Assembly (NCBI RefSeq): GCF_029210375.1
Contig: NZ_JARGER010000028.1
Coordinates: 1-64,000, forward strand
Origin: Nocardioides sp. YIM 152315
GTDB taxonomy: Bacteria > Actinomycetota > Actinomycetes > Propionibacteriales > Nocardioidaceae
DNA length: 64,000 nt
Direction: 5' to 3'
The translations under genes were made by a program, and so were the position numbers. Shown here piece after piece: positions 44,196 to 52,850 of this stretch. The notes beneath the pieces are model-generated. The model saw nothing but the letters and a program-made list of their open reading frames with translations. It did not search any database and was not told the DNA's origin. Within the stretch, counting starts at the first letter, position 1. The number at the start of each line of letters is the position of its first letter.

Positions 44196-45312
44196 GATTG
44201 ATCGCCAGGAACACGAACGCCGCCAGCAGCGAGAGGTGCACGAAGCCCTGGAGCGCCTTCGAGCGGCCGGGAACGACGGTCAGGACCGCGACGATCACGG
44301 AGACCAGCAGCAGCACCATCTGCGTGGGCTCGAGACCGAGCACGAGCGGCCCCTCCAGCCAGATCGACGCCACCGCGATCACCGGGATCGTCAGGCCGAT
44401 GCTGGCCATCGCGGAACCGTAGGCGAGGTTGAGGCTGATCTGCACGCGGTTGCGGGCGGCCGCCCGGGCCGCGGCGATCGACTCGGGCAGCAGCACGAGC
44501 AGGGCGATCACGACGCCGACGAAGGAGTGCGGGAAGCCGACCGCGTCGACGGCGTCCTCGATCGGGTAGGACTCGACCTTCGCCAGCCCGACGACGGCGA
44601 CGAGGCCGAGCAGCAGCAGGGCGAGGCTGGCCAGGGCGGCGCGGGTGCTCGGCGGATCGGCGTGGCCATCGTCGTCCTCGTCGCGGTGTCCCTCGGGGAT
44701 CTCCTGTCCACGCCCTGCCTCCACCGGCAGGAAGAAGCCGCGGTGCTTGACCGTCTGGGTGATGACGAAGATGCCGTACAGACCCAACGACGCGACCGCG
44801 GCGAAGGCCAGCTGGGCCGAGGAGAACTCCGGGCCCGGCGAGCTGGTGGTGAAGCGCGGCAGCACCAGTGTCAGCGTCGCCAGCGCGACGACCGTGACCA
44901 GGGCCGAGCCCGCGCCCTCGGGGTTGAAGACCGCCATCCGGTACTTCAGGGCGCCGATCAGCAGCGACAGCCCGGCGATGCCGTTGAGCGTGATCATCAC
45001 GGCGGCGAAGACGGTGTCGCGTGCCAGCGCGGAGGTGTTGCCGGTGCCGCCGACCATGAGGGTGACGATCAGCGCGACCTCGATGACGGTGACCGCGACC
45101 GCCAGCAGCAGCGACCCGAACGGCTCGCCGATCCGGTGTGCGACCACCTCGGCGTGATGCACGGCCGAGAGCACCGCGCCGATGAGGAAGATGCCGATCG
45201 CTAGCGCGGCCACGAGCCCCGGGTGGCGGCCCCACGAGAACGCGAGCACGACGAGCGCGATCGGCGGTGCGAGCGTCGTCCAGTGGAACCGGCTGGCCGG
45301 GCTCGCGCTCAT
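44191..45312 (-). CDS. Ca2+/H+ antiporter (ChaA/CaCA-type)
   Basis: 373 residues, about eleven membrane helices in two halves with the CaCA alpha repeats: GEPFGSLLLAVAVTVIEVALI in the first and VIALLVLLPESIAAARAAARN in the second, each with the conserved acidic residue. The central loop is acidic and charged (EGHRDEDDDGHADPP). Exchanges Ca2+ or K+/Na+ for protons. Its stop lies inside the right arm of the inverted-repeat element. Confidence 0.88.
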   Translation of the reverse strand: MSASPASRFHWTTLAPPIALVVLAFSWGRHPGLVAALAIGIFLIGAVLSAVHHAEVVAHRIGEPFGSLLLAVAVTVIEVALIVTLMVGGTGNTSALARDTVFAAVMITLNGIAGLSLLIGALKYRMAVFNPEGAGSALVTVVALATLTLVLPRFTTSSPGPEFSSAQLAFAAVASLGLYGIFVITQTVKHRGFFLPVEAGRGQEIPEGHRDEDDDGHADPPSTRAALASLALLLLGLVAVVGLAKVESYPIEDAVDAVGFPHSFVGVVIALLVLLPESIAAARAAARNRVQISLNLAYGSAMASIGLTIPVIAVASIWLEGPLVLGLEPTQMVLLLVSVIVAVLTVVPGRSKALQGFVHLSLLAAFVFLAINP

Positions 45313-45378
45313 GGGCGAAACCCTACGGGTCCCCTCGACTCACCCACGTCGGGTGAACCCGGGCGAGACCGGCTCGCC

Positions 45379-45384
45379 TACGGT
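45379..45384 (+). promoter_or_regulatory. -10 box of leaderless ClC transcript
   Basis: TACGGT with a 7-nt gap to GTG 45392. Supports that start over an earlier in-frame ATG. Confidence 0.45.
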
Positions 45385-45391
45385 GCTGCGC

Positions 45392-46675
45392 GTGACGGGT
45401 ACGCCGGAGCGCGCGCTGCCGGGCCGCCTCGACCTGCTGCGCCAGACTCCGGCGGCGATCGTCGTGGGGGTCGGATGCGGCCTGACGCTGCTGGGGCTCT
45501 CCCTGCTCGCCGAGCTGCTCCAGGACTTGGTCTGGGACGACCTCTCCGGCGCGCTCGGCGTGGATCCCGACACGTGGTGGTGGATCGTCGCGGTGCTCAC
45601 CGCGACCGGCCTGCTGGTCGGGCTCGTGGTGAGGTTCGCTCCCGGACACGCCGGCCCCGATCCCGCCACGGCCGAGCTGATCTCGTCGCCGCTCCCGGCG
45701 TCCGCCCTGCCCGGCGTCGCCGCCGCGCTCGTGCTCATGCTCGCCGGTGGCGTCAGCCTGGGGCCGGAGAACCCGATCATGCTCGTCAACGGCTCGCTCA
45801 CGGTGCTGATCGGCCTGAAGCTGCTCCCGCGCGTCGCCCCACCCGAGTGGTTGTCGTGGAGCGTCGCGGGGACGATCGGCGCGATGTTCGGCACGCCCGT
45901 GGCCGCCGCGCTGATGCTCACCGAGGCCCAGCCGGGCGACCCGCGGATCCCGCTGTGGAACCGGCTCTTCGCGCCGCTGGTGTCCGCCGCGTCGGGGTCG
46001 GCGACGATGCTGCTGCTCTCCGACATGGACATGCACCTCGACGTCCCGGGCTACGAGGGATTCCACCTCGGCGACGTCGCCTGGGCCGTGGCGGTCGCGT
46101 TGCTGACGGCCCTGCTCGGGCTGGCCGCGTCGTACCTCATCACGCCGCTGCACCGGCTCTTCCAGCGGATCACGAACCCGGTGCTCGCGCTCACCGTCGG
46201 CGGGTTCGTGCTCGGCTGGCTCGGGGTGCTCGGCGGCCGCGAGACCCTGTTCAAGGGTCTCGACGAGATGAAGTCGGTGACCGACCACGTCGCCGACTAC
46301 TCGAACGGCGAGCTGGCGCTGATGGTCGTGGTGAAGCTGGCGGCCCTGCTGGTGGCCGCCGCCTCCAGCTTCCGCGGCGGCCGGATCTTCCCGGCGGTCT
46401 TCGTCGGGGTCGTCGCCGGGTGGACGGTCACCGGCGTCTTCGACAGCGCGCCGCCCGCCGTGGTGGTCGCTGCCGGAGCGCTCGGCATCACGATCGCCGC
46501 GACCCGCAGCGGCTGGCTCTCGCTCTTCCTCGCCGCCACGGTGGTGCCCGACGTCGACCTGCTGCCGATCCTGCTGATCGCGACCCTCGCGGTGTGGCTG
46601 CTGGTCGCCGGCCGCCACGAGCTGCGCGCCGACCCGCCGGTCCCGGCTACGGGCGCGCCGGATCCCGTTCGCTGA
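45392..46675 (+). CDS. ClC-type ion channel/transporter (YfeO-like)
   Basis: 427 residues, ten or more membrane helices. Fits the short ClC branch annotated as ion channel protein: GGVSLGPENPIMLVNGSL holds the GxxxGPE selectivity-type motif, later IGAMFGTPVAAALMLTE and SFRGGRIFPAVFVGV. Likely moves chloride or fluoride-like anions. The GTG start is decided by TACGGT seven nt upstream. The 3' end overlaps the ceramidase-like gene by 29 bp. Confidence 0.83.
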   Translation: MTGTPERALPGRLDLLRQTPAAIVVGVGCGLTLLGLSLLAELLQDLVWDDLSGALGVDPDTWWWIVAVLTATGLLVGLVVRFAPGHAGPDPATAELISSPLPASALPGVAAALVLMLAGGVSLGPENPIMLVNGSLTVLIGLKLLPRVAPPEWLSWSVAGTIGAMFGTPVAAALMLTEAQPGDPRIPLWNRLFAPLVSAASGSATMLLLSDMDMHLDVPGYEGFHLGDVAWAVAVALLTALLGLAASYLITPLHRLFQRITNPVLALTVGGFVLGWLGVLGGRETLFKGLDEMKSVTDHVADYSNGELALMVVVKLAALLVAAASSFRGGRIFPAVFVGVVAGWTVTGVFDSAPPAVVVAAGALGITIAATRSGWLSLFLAATVVPDVDLLPILLIATLAVWLLVAGRHELRADPPVPATGAPDPVR

Positions 46676-47465
46676 TCCAGAAGCGGAAGAGCAGGTACGC
46701 CGACACCGCGTCCAGCAGGTGCCACGCGGCGTGGCCCTGCACGAGCGAGTGCGGGTCGCACCACCGCGACTTGGTGAGGCTCCAGACGGCGAACGCGACG
46801 AGGATCGTGCCGAGCGCGGCCGCGCCCCAGCGCAGGTCCGTCCGCGTCGGCCGGGGACGCCGCCACAACTGCGCCTCGACCACCACCGCGGTGAGGAGCA
46901 GTGCCGCGAAGGCCAGGTTACCGGAGTACGTCACGACCGGGACCGCGCCGTCGTAGAGACCGACCAGCTCGCACGCCGCCACGAAGAGGCTGAAGAGCTG
47001 CCAGAAGAAGAGCCGGCCCTGCCCGACCCGTCGCATCAGCGCGTACGCCGCCGCGAACGACGCGACGAGGTACATGCTCACCATGTCGAGGTCGCCGCCC
47101 AGGTCCGACTGGGTCGCGTGCATCGCCGCGCTCGCCGGGCCGAGGAGCACCACCACGCACCCGTACGCCGTGGCCAGGCCGGCGTGGCGCGGCAGCACGT
47201 CGCCGAGCCGGTCGGGGCGCCCCGCCCGCCACGCGACCAGCAGGCCCGCGACGACGAACCCGAGGTTGGAGAAGGAGTTCGCGGGCTGCTTGACGAGCCC
47301 GTCGCGCGCCGCCTCGCAGAAGTTCGCGCCCCGCCCGACGTCGTCGCCGAGCCAGCCGTGGCGCACGGCCAGGACCAGCAGCCCCGTCGACACCACCGCC
47401 GTGGCCGCGGCGTACGCGAGCGGGCGAAACGAGCGGGACACGAGCCGCACCATAGACGTCGCCAC
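46647..47465 (-). CDS. Ceramidase-like (CREST superfamily) membrane protein
   Basis: 272 residues, about seven membrane helices. CREST/alkaline ceramidase residues are present: FCEAA near the start, NSFSNLGF, SAAMHATQSDLGGDLDMVSM (the Ser, His and Asp of the zinc site) and the C-terminal HAAWHLLDAV with the two zinc His. Possible zinc-dependent amide hydrolase acting on lipids; substrate unknown, as these bacteria are not known as ceramide producers. Convergent with the ClC gene. A start at 47453 (MVRL) is equally possible. Confidence 0.82.
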   Translation of the reverse strand: MATSMVRLVSRSFRPLAYAAATAVVSTGLLVLAVRHGWLGDDVGRGANFCEAARDGLVKQPANSFSNLGFVVAGLLVAWRAGRPDRLGDVLPRHAGLATAYGCVVVLLGPASAAMHATQSDLGGDLDMVSMYLVASFAAAYALMRRVGQGRLFFWQLFSLFVAACELVGLYDGAVPVVTYSGNLAFAALLLTAVVVEAQLWRRPRPTRTDLRWGAAALGTILVAFAVWSLTKSRWCDPHSLVQGHAAWHLLDAVSAYLLFRFWISERDPARP

Positions 47466-47488
47466 GACGGGGCCGGCCCGGCCGGGGA

Positions 47489-47887
47489 TCAGGAGCCGCC
47501 CGAGATCTTCTCGATCAGCGCCGTGGTGGAGATCGCCGGCGTACGGGGGAGGTAGACGACCTCGCAGATGTCCTCGAACTCGTCGAAGCGCCCGGCCCAG
47601 TCGTCGCCCATGACGAGCACGTCGGCCTCGAACTTGTGGATGTAGTCGCGCTTGAGCTCGAGGCTCTCCTCGACGAACACCTCGTCGACCGGCTTGAGCG
47701 CCGCCACGATCGCCAGTCGCTCGGCCTGGCTGAAGACCGGCTCGCGGCCCTTCTTGCGCAGGTTGAGCGCGTCGGCCGAGACACCGACCACGAGGCGGTC
47801 GCCGAGAGCGGCGGCACGCTCGATCACCCGCAGGTGTCCGACGTGGAAGACGTCGAACGTGCCGAAGGTGATGACGGTGCGAGGCAT
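47489..47887 (-). CDS. Cytidylyltransferase (TagD/glycerol-3-phosphate cytidylyltransferase-like)
   Basis: 132 residues. Nucleotidyltransferase with HxGH in TFGTFDVFHVGHLR, KxxxR-like RDYIHKFEADVLVMGDDWAGRF and the ISTT motif in RTPAISTTALIEKI. Would make CDP-glycerol or a related CDP-alcohol for wall teichoic-acid-like polymers. GAGAGG lies nine nt before the ATG. Together with the LicD cluster 32 kb away it indicates phosphodiester wall polymers. Confidence 0.88.
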   Translation of the reverse strand: MPRTVITFGTFDVFHVGHLRVIERAAALGDRLVVGVSADALNLRKKGREPVFSQAERLAIVAALKPVDEVFVEESLELKRDYIHKFEADVLVMGDDWAGRFDEFEDICEVVYLPRTPAISTTALIEKISGGS

Positions 47888-47943
47888 GCGGGCGATCCTC
47901 TCACCCCGGTGGGGGTTGGGACGAATAGGGGAGGATGGCGCAC

Positions 47944-49221
47944 GTGAGCGCCACCCTCACCATGATCACGCCCGATCCCGACGCCGACGAGCGCCGTAGA
48001 CAGGGCCTGCGCCGGATGCGCACGCTCGCCGTCGGCCTGCTCTGCTTCGCCGCCGTCGTGTACGTCGTGACGCTCAGCCTCGAGGGCGGCCAGGACGGCT
48101 TCTGGGGCTTCGTCAACGCCGGCGCCGAGGCGTCGATGGTCGGTGCGATCGCGGACTGGTTCGCGGTCACCGCGCTCTTCAAGCACCCCCTGGGCCTGCC
48201 GGTCCCGCACACCGCGCTGATCCCGCGTCGCAAGGACGAGCTGGGCCGGTCGCTCGAGGAGTTCGTCGGGGAGAACTTCCTCCAGGAGGCGATCATCCGC
48301 GACCGGGTCGCCGCGGCCGAGATCTCGCTGCGGGTGGGCCGCTGGCTCGTGGTGCCCGAGCACGCGAAGCGCGCCGCCGACGAGGTCGCCGAGGTCGCCG
48401 TGCTCGCGCTGGGGCGGATCCGCGACGAGCACGTCGAGGAGCTGGTCCGCGACGCGCTCGTGCCGCGCTTCCGCGAGGAGCCGATCGCGCCCGTGCTCGG
48501 CACCCTGCTCCAGGAGACGGTGCGCGACGACCTGCACCACAGCCTGGTCGACCTGGCGCTCGACGAGGTCCACCGGTGGCTGGTCGAGAACCCCGACACC
48601 GTCGCTGAGATCCTCGGTGAGCGCGCGCCCTGGTGGGCGCCGACGCGTCTCAACGAGGTCGTGATCTCCAGGCTCCACCGCGAGCTCGTCAGCTGGGTCG
48701 CCGACATCCGCGACGACCCCCGTCACCACGCCCGACTCGCACTCGACTCGATGCTCGGCCAGCTCGCCCACGACCTCCAGCACGATCCCGCGACCCAGGA
48801 GCGCACCGAGCGGCTCAAGGAGCGCCTGCTCGACCACCCCCAGCTGGTCGCCTCGGGCGTCTCGCTGTGGAACGCGCTGCGCCGCAGCCTCCAAGGCTCG
48901 CTGTCCGACCCCGACGGCGCCGTACGCCGCCGCCTGCTCGACGAGCTCACGGCGTTCGCCCGCCGCCTGGTCGGCGACGCCGGCCTCCGCGCGCGCCTCG
49001 ACGGGCTCGCCGCCGACGCAGCGGTCTTCGCCGTCGACCGCTACGGCGCCGAGGTGACCGCCGTCATCACCCACACCGTCGAGCGCTGGGACGGTCGCGA
49101 GGCCGCGCGGCGGATCGAGCTGCACGTCGGCCGCGACCTGCAGTTCATCCGGATCAACGGCACCATCGTCGGCGGCCTCGTCGGCGTGCTGATCCACACG
49201 GTGTCGGTGCTGATCCGCTGA
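47944..49221 (+). CDS. DUF445 family membrane protein
   Basis: 425 residues. A membrane helix follows the N-terminus (LAVGLLCFAAVVYVVTL), then the DUF445 signature GFVNAGAEASMVGAIADWFAVTALFKHPLGLPVPHTALIP, a long alpha-helical extended region and a C-terminal hydrophobic helix (GTIVGGLVGVLIHTVSVLI). Function unknown. GTG 47944 was chosen because GGGGAGG lies nine nt upstream; the ATG at 47935 directly abuts it. Confidence 0.87.
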   Translation: MSATLTMITPDPDADERRRQGLRRMRTLAVGLLCFAAVVYVVTLSLEGGQDGFWGFVNAGAEASMVGAIADWFAVTALFKHPLGLPVPHTALIPRRKDELGRSLEEFVGENFLQEAIIRDRVAAAEISLRVGRWLVVPEHAKRAADEVAEVAVLALGRIRDEHVEELVRDALVPRFREEPIAPVLGTLLQETVRDDLHHSLVDLALDEVHRWLVENPDTVAEILGERAPWWAPTRLNEVVISRLHRELVSWVADIRDDPRHHARLALDSMLGQLAHDLQHDPATQERTERLKERLLDHPQLVASGVSLWNALRRSLQGSLSDPDGAVRRRLLDELTAFARRLVGDAGLRARLDGLAADAAVFAVDRYGAEVTAVITHTVERWDGREAARRIELHVGRDLQFIRINGTIVGGLVGVLIHTVSVLIR

Positions 49222-49330
49222 GGCGGCAAAAAGTTCGGGTCTGGTGACTCATGTGTGGGTGCTGGGCGTGGCCCGCGGGTCGCGTGCGGTGGTCGTTCGT
49301 GGCCGGGGCTGACGGGCTGACGGCCGGGCT

Positions 49331-49384
49331 GGCGGTGACTTTGGCTCGGTTCGCGGTGGGCGAAACCGAGCCGCACCCACCGCC
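49331..49384. repeat. REP-like palindrome, copy 1
   Basis: Begins GGCGGTGACTTTGGCTCGGT and ends ACCCACCGCC. GGCTCGGTT pairs with AACCGAGCC around a short centre, and GGCGGTG pairs with CACCGCC at the ends. Confidence 0.7.
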
Positions 49385-49404
49385 GGGTCGCCCGGTCGGC
49401 GGGC

Positions 49405-49457
49405 GGCGGTGACTACGGCTCGGTCTGACCGTCGCGGAACGGAGCCAAACCCACCGC
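49405..49457. repeat. REP-like palindrome, copy 2
   Basis: Begins GGCGGTGACTACGGCTCGGT and ends AAACCCACCGC. It shares the first twenty bases with copy 1 except for two changes, but has a different centre and one mismatch in the GGCTC stem. Confidence 0.65.
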
Positions 49458-49656
49458 AGCCCGCCCACGGCCCGCAGCCCGGCCGGCGCGGGCGACCACC
49501 CGCCCGCCGTACCCGCCTCGCTGCCTGTCGGTCGCAGGCCCGGCGCACCCGCAGGGCACCGGCAACCACCGCGTGCGACCCGCGGCGATCGTCCGGACCC
49601 ACGCACGGATCAGGAGAGCCGAAAGGTTCTGCAAGGTCCGCGTGGGAGCATGGTCC

Positions 49657-49905
49657 ATGCCCGAGCCGTACGACGTCCCGATCCGCGACGACTCGATCCG
49701 GCTCGGCCAGTTCCTCAAGCTCGCGAACCTCGTCGAGAGCGGGGCCGAGGCGAAGCCGCTCGTCCAGGACGGCCAGGTCCGGGTGAACGGCGAGGTGGAG
49801 ACGCGCCGCGGCCGACAGCTGGGGCCGGGCGACGTGGTGGCCGTCCGGGGCCAGGCCGCCCGGGTGGTCGACGCGGGGTCGTTCGAGGACGACCTGCCCT
49901 GGTGA
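49657..49905 (+). CDS. Small S4-domain RNA-binding protein
   Basis: 82 residues, a single S4 domain: IRLGQFLKLANLVESGAEAK, DGQVRVNGEVETRRGRQL, then GDVVAVRG. Resembles YaaA/RqcP-type proteins that bind rRNA or tRNA. The chain ends DDLPW, common in actinobacterial members. The ATG at 49657 fits the domain; the upstream in-frame extension is not conserved in style. Confidence 0.85.
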   Translation: MPEPYDVPIRDDSIRLGQFLKLANLVESGAEAKPLVQDGQVRVNGEVETRRGRQLGPGDVVAVRGQAARVVDAGSFEDDLPW

Positions 49906-49914
49906 GGCGTCGTC

Positions 49915-50283
49915 TCAGCCGACGTCCAGGAGGTCGACCACGAAGATCAGGGTCTCGCCCGGCTTGATGACGCCACCGGCGCCGCGGTCGCCGTACCCGA
50001 GGTGCGGCGGGATCACGAGCTGGCGGCGGCCGCCGACCTTCATGCCCTGCACGCCCTGGTCCCAGCCCGCGATCACCTGGCCGGCGCCGAGGCGGAACTG
50101 CAGCGGCGTGCCCCGGTTGTACGACGCGTCGAACTCCTCGCCCGTGGAGTGCGCGACGCCCACGTAGTGCACGGAGACGGTCGAGCCGGACGTCGCCTCG
50201 GGGCCCTCGCCCTCGGTGAGCTCGGTGACGACGAGGTCGGCGGGCGGGTCGAAGTCGGGGAAGTCGATCTCGGGCTTGTCCAT
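49915..50283 (-). CDS. FKBP-type peptidyl-prolyl cis-trans isomerase
   Basis: 122 residues, a single FKBP domain: VHYVGVAHSTGEEFDASYNRGTP-type front, FRLGAGQVIAGWDQGVQGMKVG and IPPHLGYGDRG. Cytoplasmic (no signal peptide). ATG 50283 lies seven nt after a TAGGGT box, the leaderless pattern; a GTG three codons upstream sits on the box itself. Confidence 0.92.
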   Translation of the reverse strand: MDKPEIDFPDFDPPADLVVTELTEGEGPEATSGSTVSVHYVGVAHSTGEEFDASYNRGTPLQFRLGAGQVIAGWDQGVQGMKVGGRRQLVIPPHLGYGDRGAGGVIKPGETLIFVVDLLDVG

Positions 50284-50290
50284 GGCCTTC

Positions 50291-50296
50291 ACCCTA
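50291..50296 (-). promoter_or_regulatory. -10 box of leaderless FKBP transcript
   Basis: TAGGGT on the minus strand, seven nt before ATG 50283. Confidence 0.5.
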
Positions 50297-50369
50297 GTGT
50301 GAGCCGTTCCCCGGGGTCGGCCGACCCGTTCTGCCCTCCCTCGGGGGGCGCGGCTGTCAGGATGTGCGG

Positions 50370-51410
50370 GTGCCCCTGCTCCCCGCGTCCGCCCGCGACC
50401 TCGACCGTGGGCTGGTCGCCGGCTTCGGCGTGCTGGCGGTCATGATCGCGCTGTCGATCGCGACGCCCGCCCAGCTGATCGGGATCTTCGCCGGCGCGGG
50501 CATCGTCGCCAGCCTGCTCACCACCGTCCGGAGGACGGCCGTCGTGGCCGTGGCCGCCCTCCTCGCGGCGTTCGTGTCGGCGGCCTGGCAGGACAACGCC
50601 GGCACGTTCGACTGGTTCGCGCGCATCCTGATGTGCGCGGTGCTGGGGCTGGTCGCCGTCCAGAACGCCGCGCTGCGCGCGCGCCGCGAGGACCGGCTGG
50701 AGCGGATGACGGTGATCGCCGAGACCGCGCAGCGCGCCGTGCTGCGGTCGATGCCGACCGCGATCGGGTCGGTCGGCCTCGCCGCGAGGTACGTCTCCGC
50801 CAACGCGGAGGCGCTCGTCGGCGGCGACCTCTACGAGGTCGCGGAGACGCCGTACGGCGTGCGCGTGATCGTCGGCGACGTCCGCGGCAAGGGGCTGGAG
50901 GCGGTGCAGACCGCGACGACCGTGCTCGGCGCCTTCCGCGCCGCGGCCTTCACCGAGGCCGACCCGGGTGCGCTCGCCATGCGCATCGACGAGACCATGA
51001 GCAGGATCCTCGGCGACGAGGAGTTCGTGACCGCGATCGTCGGGCAGTTCGAGGGCGACCGGGTGACGCTGGCCAACTGCGGCCACCACCCGCCGGTGCT
51101 CGTGCAGTCCGGCTCGGCGACGACCGTCGACACGGGTGAGCCGACGGTGCCGCTGGGCATGGGGTCGGTCCCGACGCTCAGCGAGCACCCGTGGCCGCGG
51201 GGCGCGCGGATGCTCTTCTACACCGACGGCCTCGTGGAGGCCCGCGACGACCGCGGCGAGTTCTTCTCGCTCGACGACTACGCCGCCGAGCTCGGCGACG
51301 GCACCGTCGAGGAGGCCCTCGACGGGCTGGTCGCCCACCTGCTCGCGTACGCCGGGCACGCGTTGCACGACGACATGGCGCTCGTCCTCGCCGAGTGTGA
51401 GGGACGCTGA
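50370..51410 (+). CDS. Membrane PP2C/SpoIIE-type phosphatase (second copy)
   Basis: 346 residues. Three membrane helices (about 15-95) then a SpoIIE phosphatase domain: ALVGGDLYEVAETPYG, VIVGDVRGKGLEAVQT, GHHPPVLVQ, MLFYTDGLVEARDDRGEFF and HDDMALVLAECEGR. Same layout as the gene at 23124 but clearly diverged. GTG 50370 has CAGGAT six nt upstream; a GTG two codons earlier is an alternative. Probably controls a partner-switching sigma pathway whose members are not in the window. Confidence 0.86.
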   Translation: MPLLPASARDLDRGLVAGFGVLAVMIALSIATPAQLIGIFAGAGIVASLLTTVRRTAVVAVAALLAAFVSAAWQDNAGTFDWFARILMCAVLGLVAVQNAALRARREDRLERMTVIAETAQRAVLRSMPTAIGSVGLAARYVSANAEALVGGDLYEVAETPYGVRVIVGDVRGKGLEAVQTATTVLGAFRAAAFTEADPGALAMRIDETMSRILGDEEFVTAIVGQFEGDRVTLANCGHHPPVLVQSGSATTVDTGEPTVPLGMGSVPTLSEHPWPRGARMLFYTDGLVEARDDRGEFFSLDDYAAELGDGTVEEALDGLVAHLLAYAGHALHDDMALVLAECEGR

Positions 51411-51425
51411 TCCAGAGCGGGTCCG

Positions 51426-51857
51426 TCAGGTCTGGTGCACGTAGCTGTCGAGCTGGTCGCGCTCGAACTCGAGCTGACCGATGCGGTGCTTGACCACGTC
51501 GCCGATGCTGATGATGCCGACCAGGCGTCCGTCCGTGACGACGGGCACGTGGCGGATCCGGCGGTCGGTCATGATCTTCATCAGGTCGTCGAGCACGGTC
51601 TCCTCGTCGCACGTCTCGACGACGTCGGTCATGATCGCGCCGACGGTGTTGTTGATGACCGTGCCGTCGTGGTGCAGGTGCCGCACGACGTCGCGCTCGC
51701 TCACGATGCCCTCGACCGTCGTGCCGTCGCTGCTGACGATCAGCGCTCCGACGTTGTGCTCGGCGAGGCTGGAGATCAACTCGCGTACGCCGGCGTCCGG
51801 TGAGATCGTCACGACCTCGCGACTGGACTTGGCCTGGAGGACGTCTGCGATCCGCAT
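51426..51857 (-). CDS. CBS-domain pair protein
   Basis: 143 residues, two CBS domains only: residues about 1-65 (VTISPDAGVRELISSLAEHNVGALIV) and about 75-130 (IMTDVVETCDEETVLDDLMKIMTDRRIRHVPVV). CBS pairs bind adenosine nucleotides. Function unknown. A TACCGT box lies six nt before the ATG. Convergent with the phosphatase gene. Confidence 0.92.
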   Translation of the reverse strand: MRIADVLQAKSSREVVTISPDAGVRELISSLAEHNVGALIVSSDGTTVEGIVSERDVVRHLHHDGTVINNTVGAIMTDVVETCDEETVLDDLMKIMTDRRIRHVPVVTDGRLVGIISIGDVVKHRIGQLEFERDQLDSYVHQT

Positions 51858-51863
51858 GGATCG

Positions 51864-51869
51864 ACGGTA
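51864..51869 (-). promoter_or_regulatory. -10 box of leaderless CBS-protein transcript
   Basis: TACCGT on the minus strand, six nt before ATG 51857. Confidence 0.45.
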
Positions 51870-51922
51870 CTCGCGCGTGCGGTCGCAGGGCCAGAGCCCG
51901 TCCAGGACCGCGGCCGTGCTCG

Positions 51923-52792
51923 CTAGTCGCGCGGGCGGTGCAGCCGCAGGTCCGAGACCGAGCCCGGCCCGGAGCGGGGGGAGTCGGGGTCGTCATCGTC
52001 GTCGGGGAGCGAGCCGAGGAAGGCCAGGGCCGCGTCGTGCAGGTGAGCGTTGGACGCGAGTGCGTTCCCGCCGAACGGGCCGTCGGTCCCGTCGAGCGAG
52101 GTGAACCGGCCGCCGGCCTCGCGCACGATCACGTCGAGCGCCGCCATGTCGTAGACCTCGAGCTCGGGCTCGGCGGCGATGTCGACGGCACCCTCCGCGA
52201 TCAGCATGTAGGACCAGAAGTCGCCGTACGCCCGGGTGCGCCAGCACCGGCGCATCAGCGAGTGGAAGTCGTCGAGCCGGCCGCGCTCGTCCCAGCCCGA
52301 GAGCGAGGAGTAGGACAGCGAGGCATCCTCGAGGCGGCGTACGTCGGAGACCTGGCAGCGCGTGGCCTTGAGCAGCGAGCGGCCCGTCCAGGCGCCGTTG
52401 CCCGCCGACGCCCACCAGCGACGCTGCAGCAGCGGAGCCGAGACGACACCGAGCACGACCTCGTCGTCGACGGCGAGCGAGATGAGCGTCGCCCAGACGG
52501 GCACGCCGCGCACGAAGTTCTTGGTGCCGTCGATCGGGTCGATGATCCAGCGGCGCTGGCTGTGACCGGTCGAGCCCTGCTCCTCGCCGGTGATCGCGTC
52601 CCGGGAGCGGACGCGAGAGAGGGTGCGCCGGATGCTCTCCTCGACCGCCTGGTCGGCGTCGGTGACCGGCGTGAGGTCGGGCTTGCTCATCACGTGCAGG
52701 TCCAGCGACCGGAACCGGCTCTCGGTGATCGAGTCGGCGTCGTCGGCGAGGACGTGCGCCAGGCGCAGGTCGTCGGTGTAGTCGGTCGGCAC
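51923..52792 (-). CDS. hisN: Histidinol-phosphatase (inositol monophosphatase family)
   Basis: 289 residues. IMPase-fold metal sites: GEEQG (Glu), WIIDPIDGTKNFVRG and, near the end, VYDMAALDVIVREAGG with the third metal Asp. The WIIDPIDGTKNF form is typical of HisN, which removes phosphate from histidinol phosphate; other IMPase substrates are possible. The C-terminus has an acidic extension (DDDDDPDSP). The GTG has TAGGCT six nt upstream. Other his genes are not nearby. Confidence 0.88.
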   Translation of the reverse strand: MPTDYTDDLRLAHVLADDADSITESRFRSLDLHVMSKPDLTPVTDADQAVEESIRRTLSRVRSRDAITGEEQGSTGHSQRRWIIDPIDGTKNFVRGVPVWATLISLAVDDEVVLGVVSAPLLQRRWWASAGNGAWTGRSLLKATRCQVSDVRRLEDASLSYSSLSGWDERGRLDDFHSLMRRCWRTRAYGDFWSYMLIAEGAVDIAAEPELEVYDMAALDVIVREAGGRFTSLDGTDGPFGGNALASNAHLHDAALAFLGSLPDDDDDPDSPRSGPGSVSDLRLHRPRD

Positions 52793-52798
52793 GCCGTC

Positions 52799-52804
52799 AG
52801 CCTA
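52799..52804 (-). promoter_or_regulatory. -10 box of leaderless hisN transcript
   Basis: TAGGCT on the minus strand, six nt before the GTG at 52792. Confidence 0.5.
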
Positions 52805-52850
52805 GGGGTTGCGACTGAACGATCCGGGAAGATGCACCGTTAGGGAGGGC

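Larger units (their letters stand above)
49222..49656. other. 435-bp intergenic region with two REP-like palindromes
   Basis: No convincing coding frame. It contains two related imperfect palindromes at 49331-49384 and 49405-49457 and otherwise GC-rich sequence without clear promoter boxes. It is one of the longest non-coding stretches in the window. Confidence 0.6.

Noticed and set aside
49413..49650. Possible small genes in the long intergenic gap
   Set aside because: Frames here are Arg/Pro-rich, conflict with one another and cross the palindromes; no start signal.
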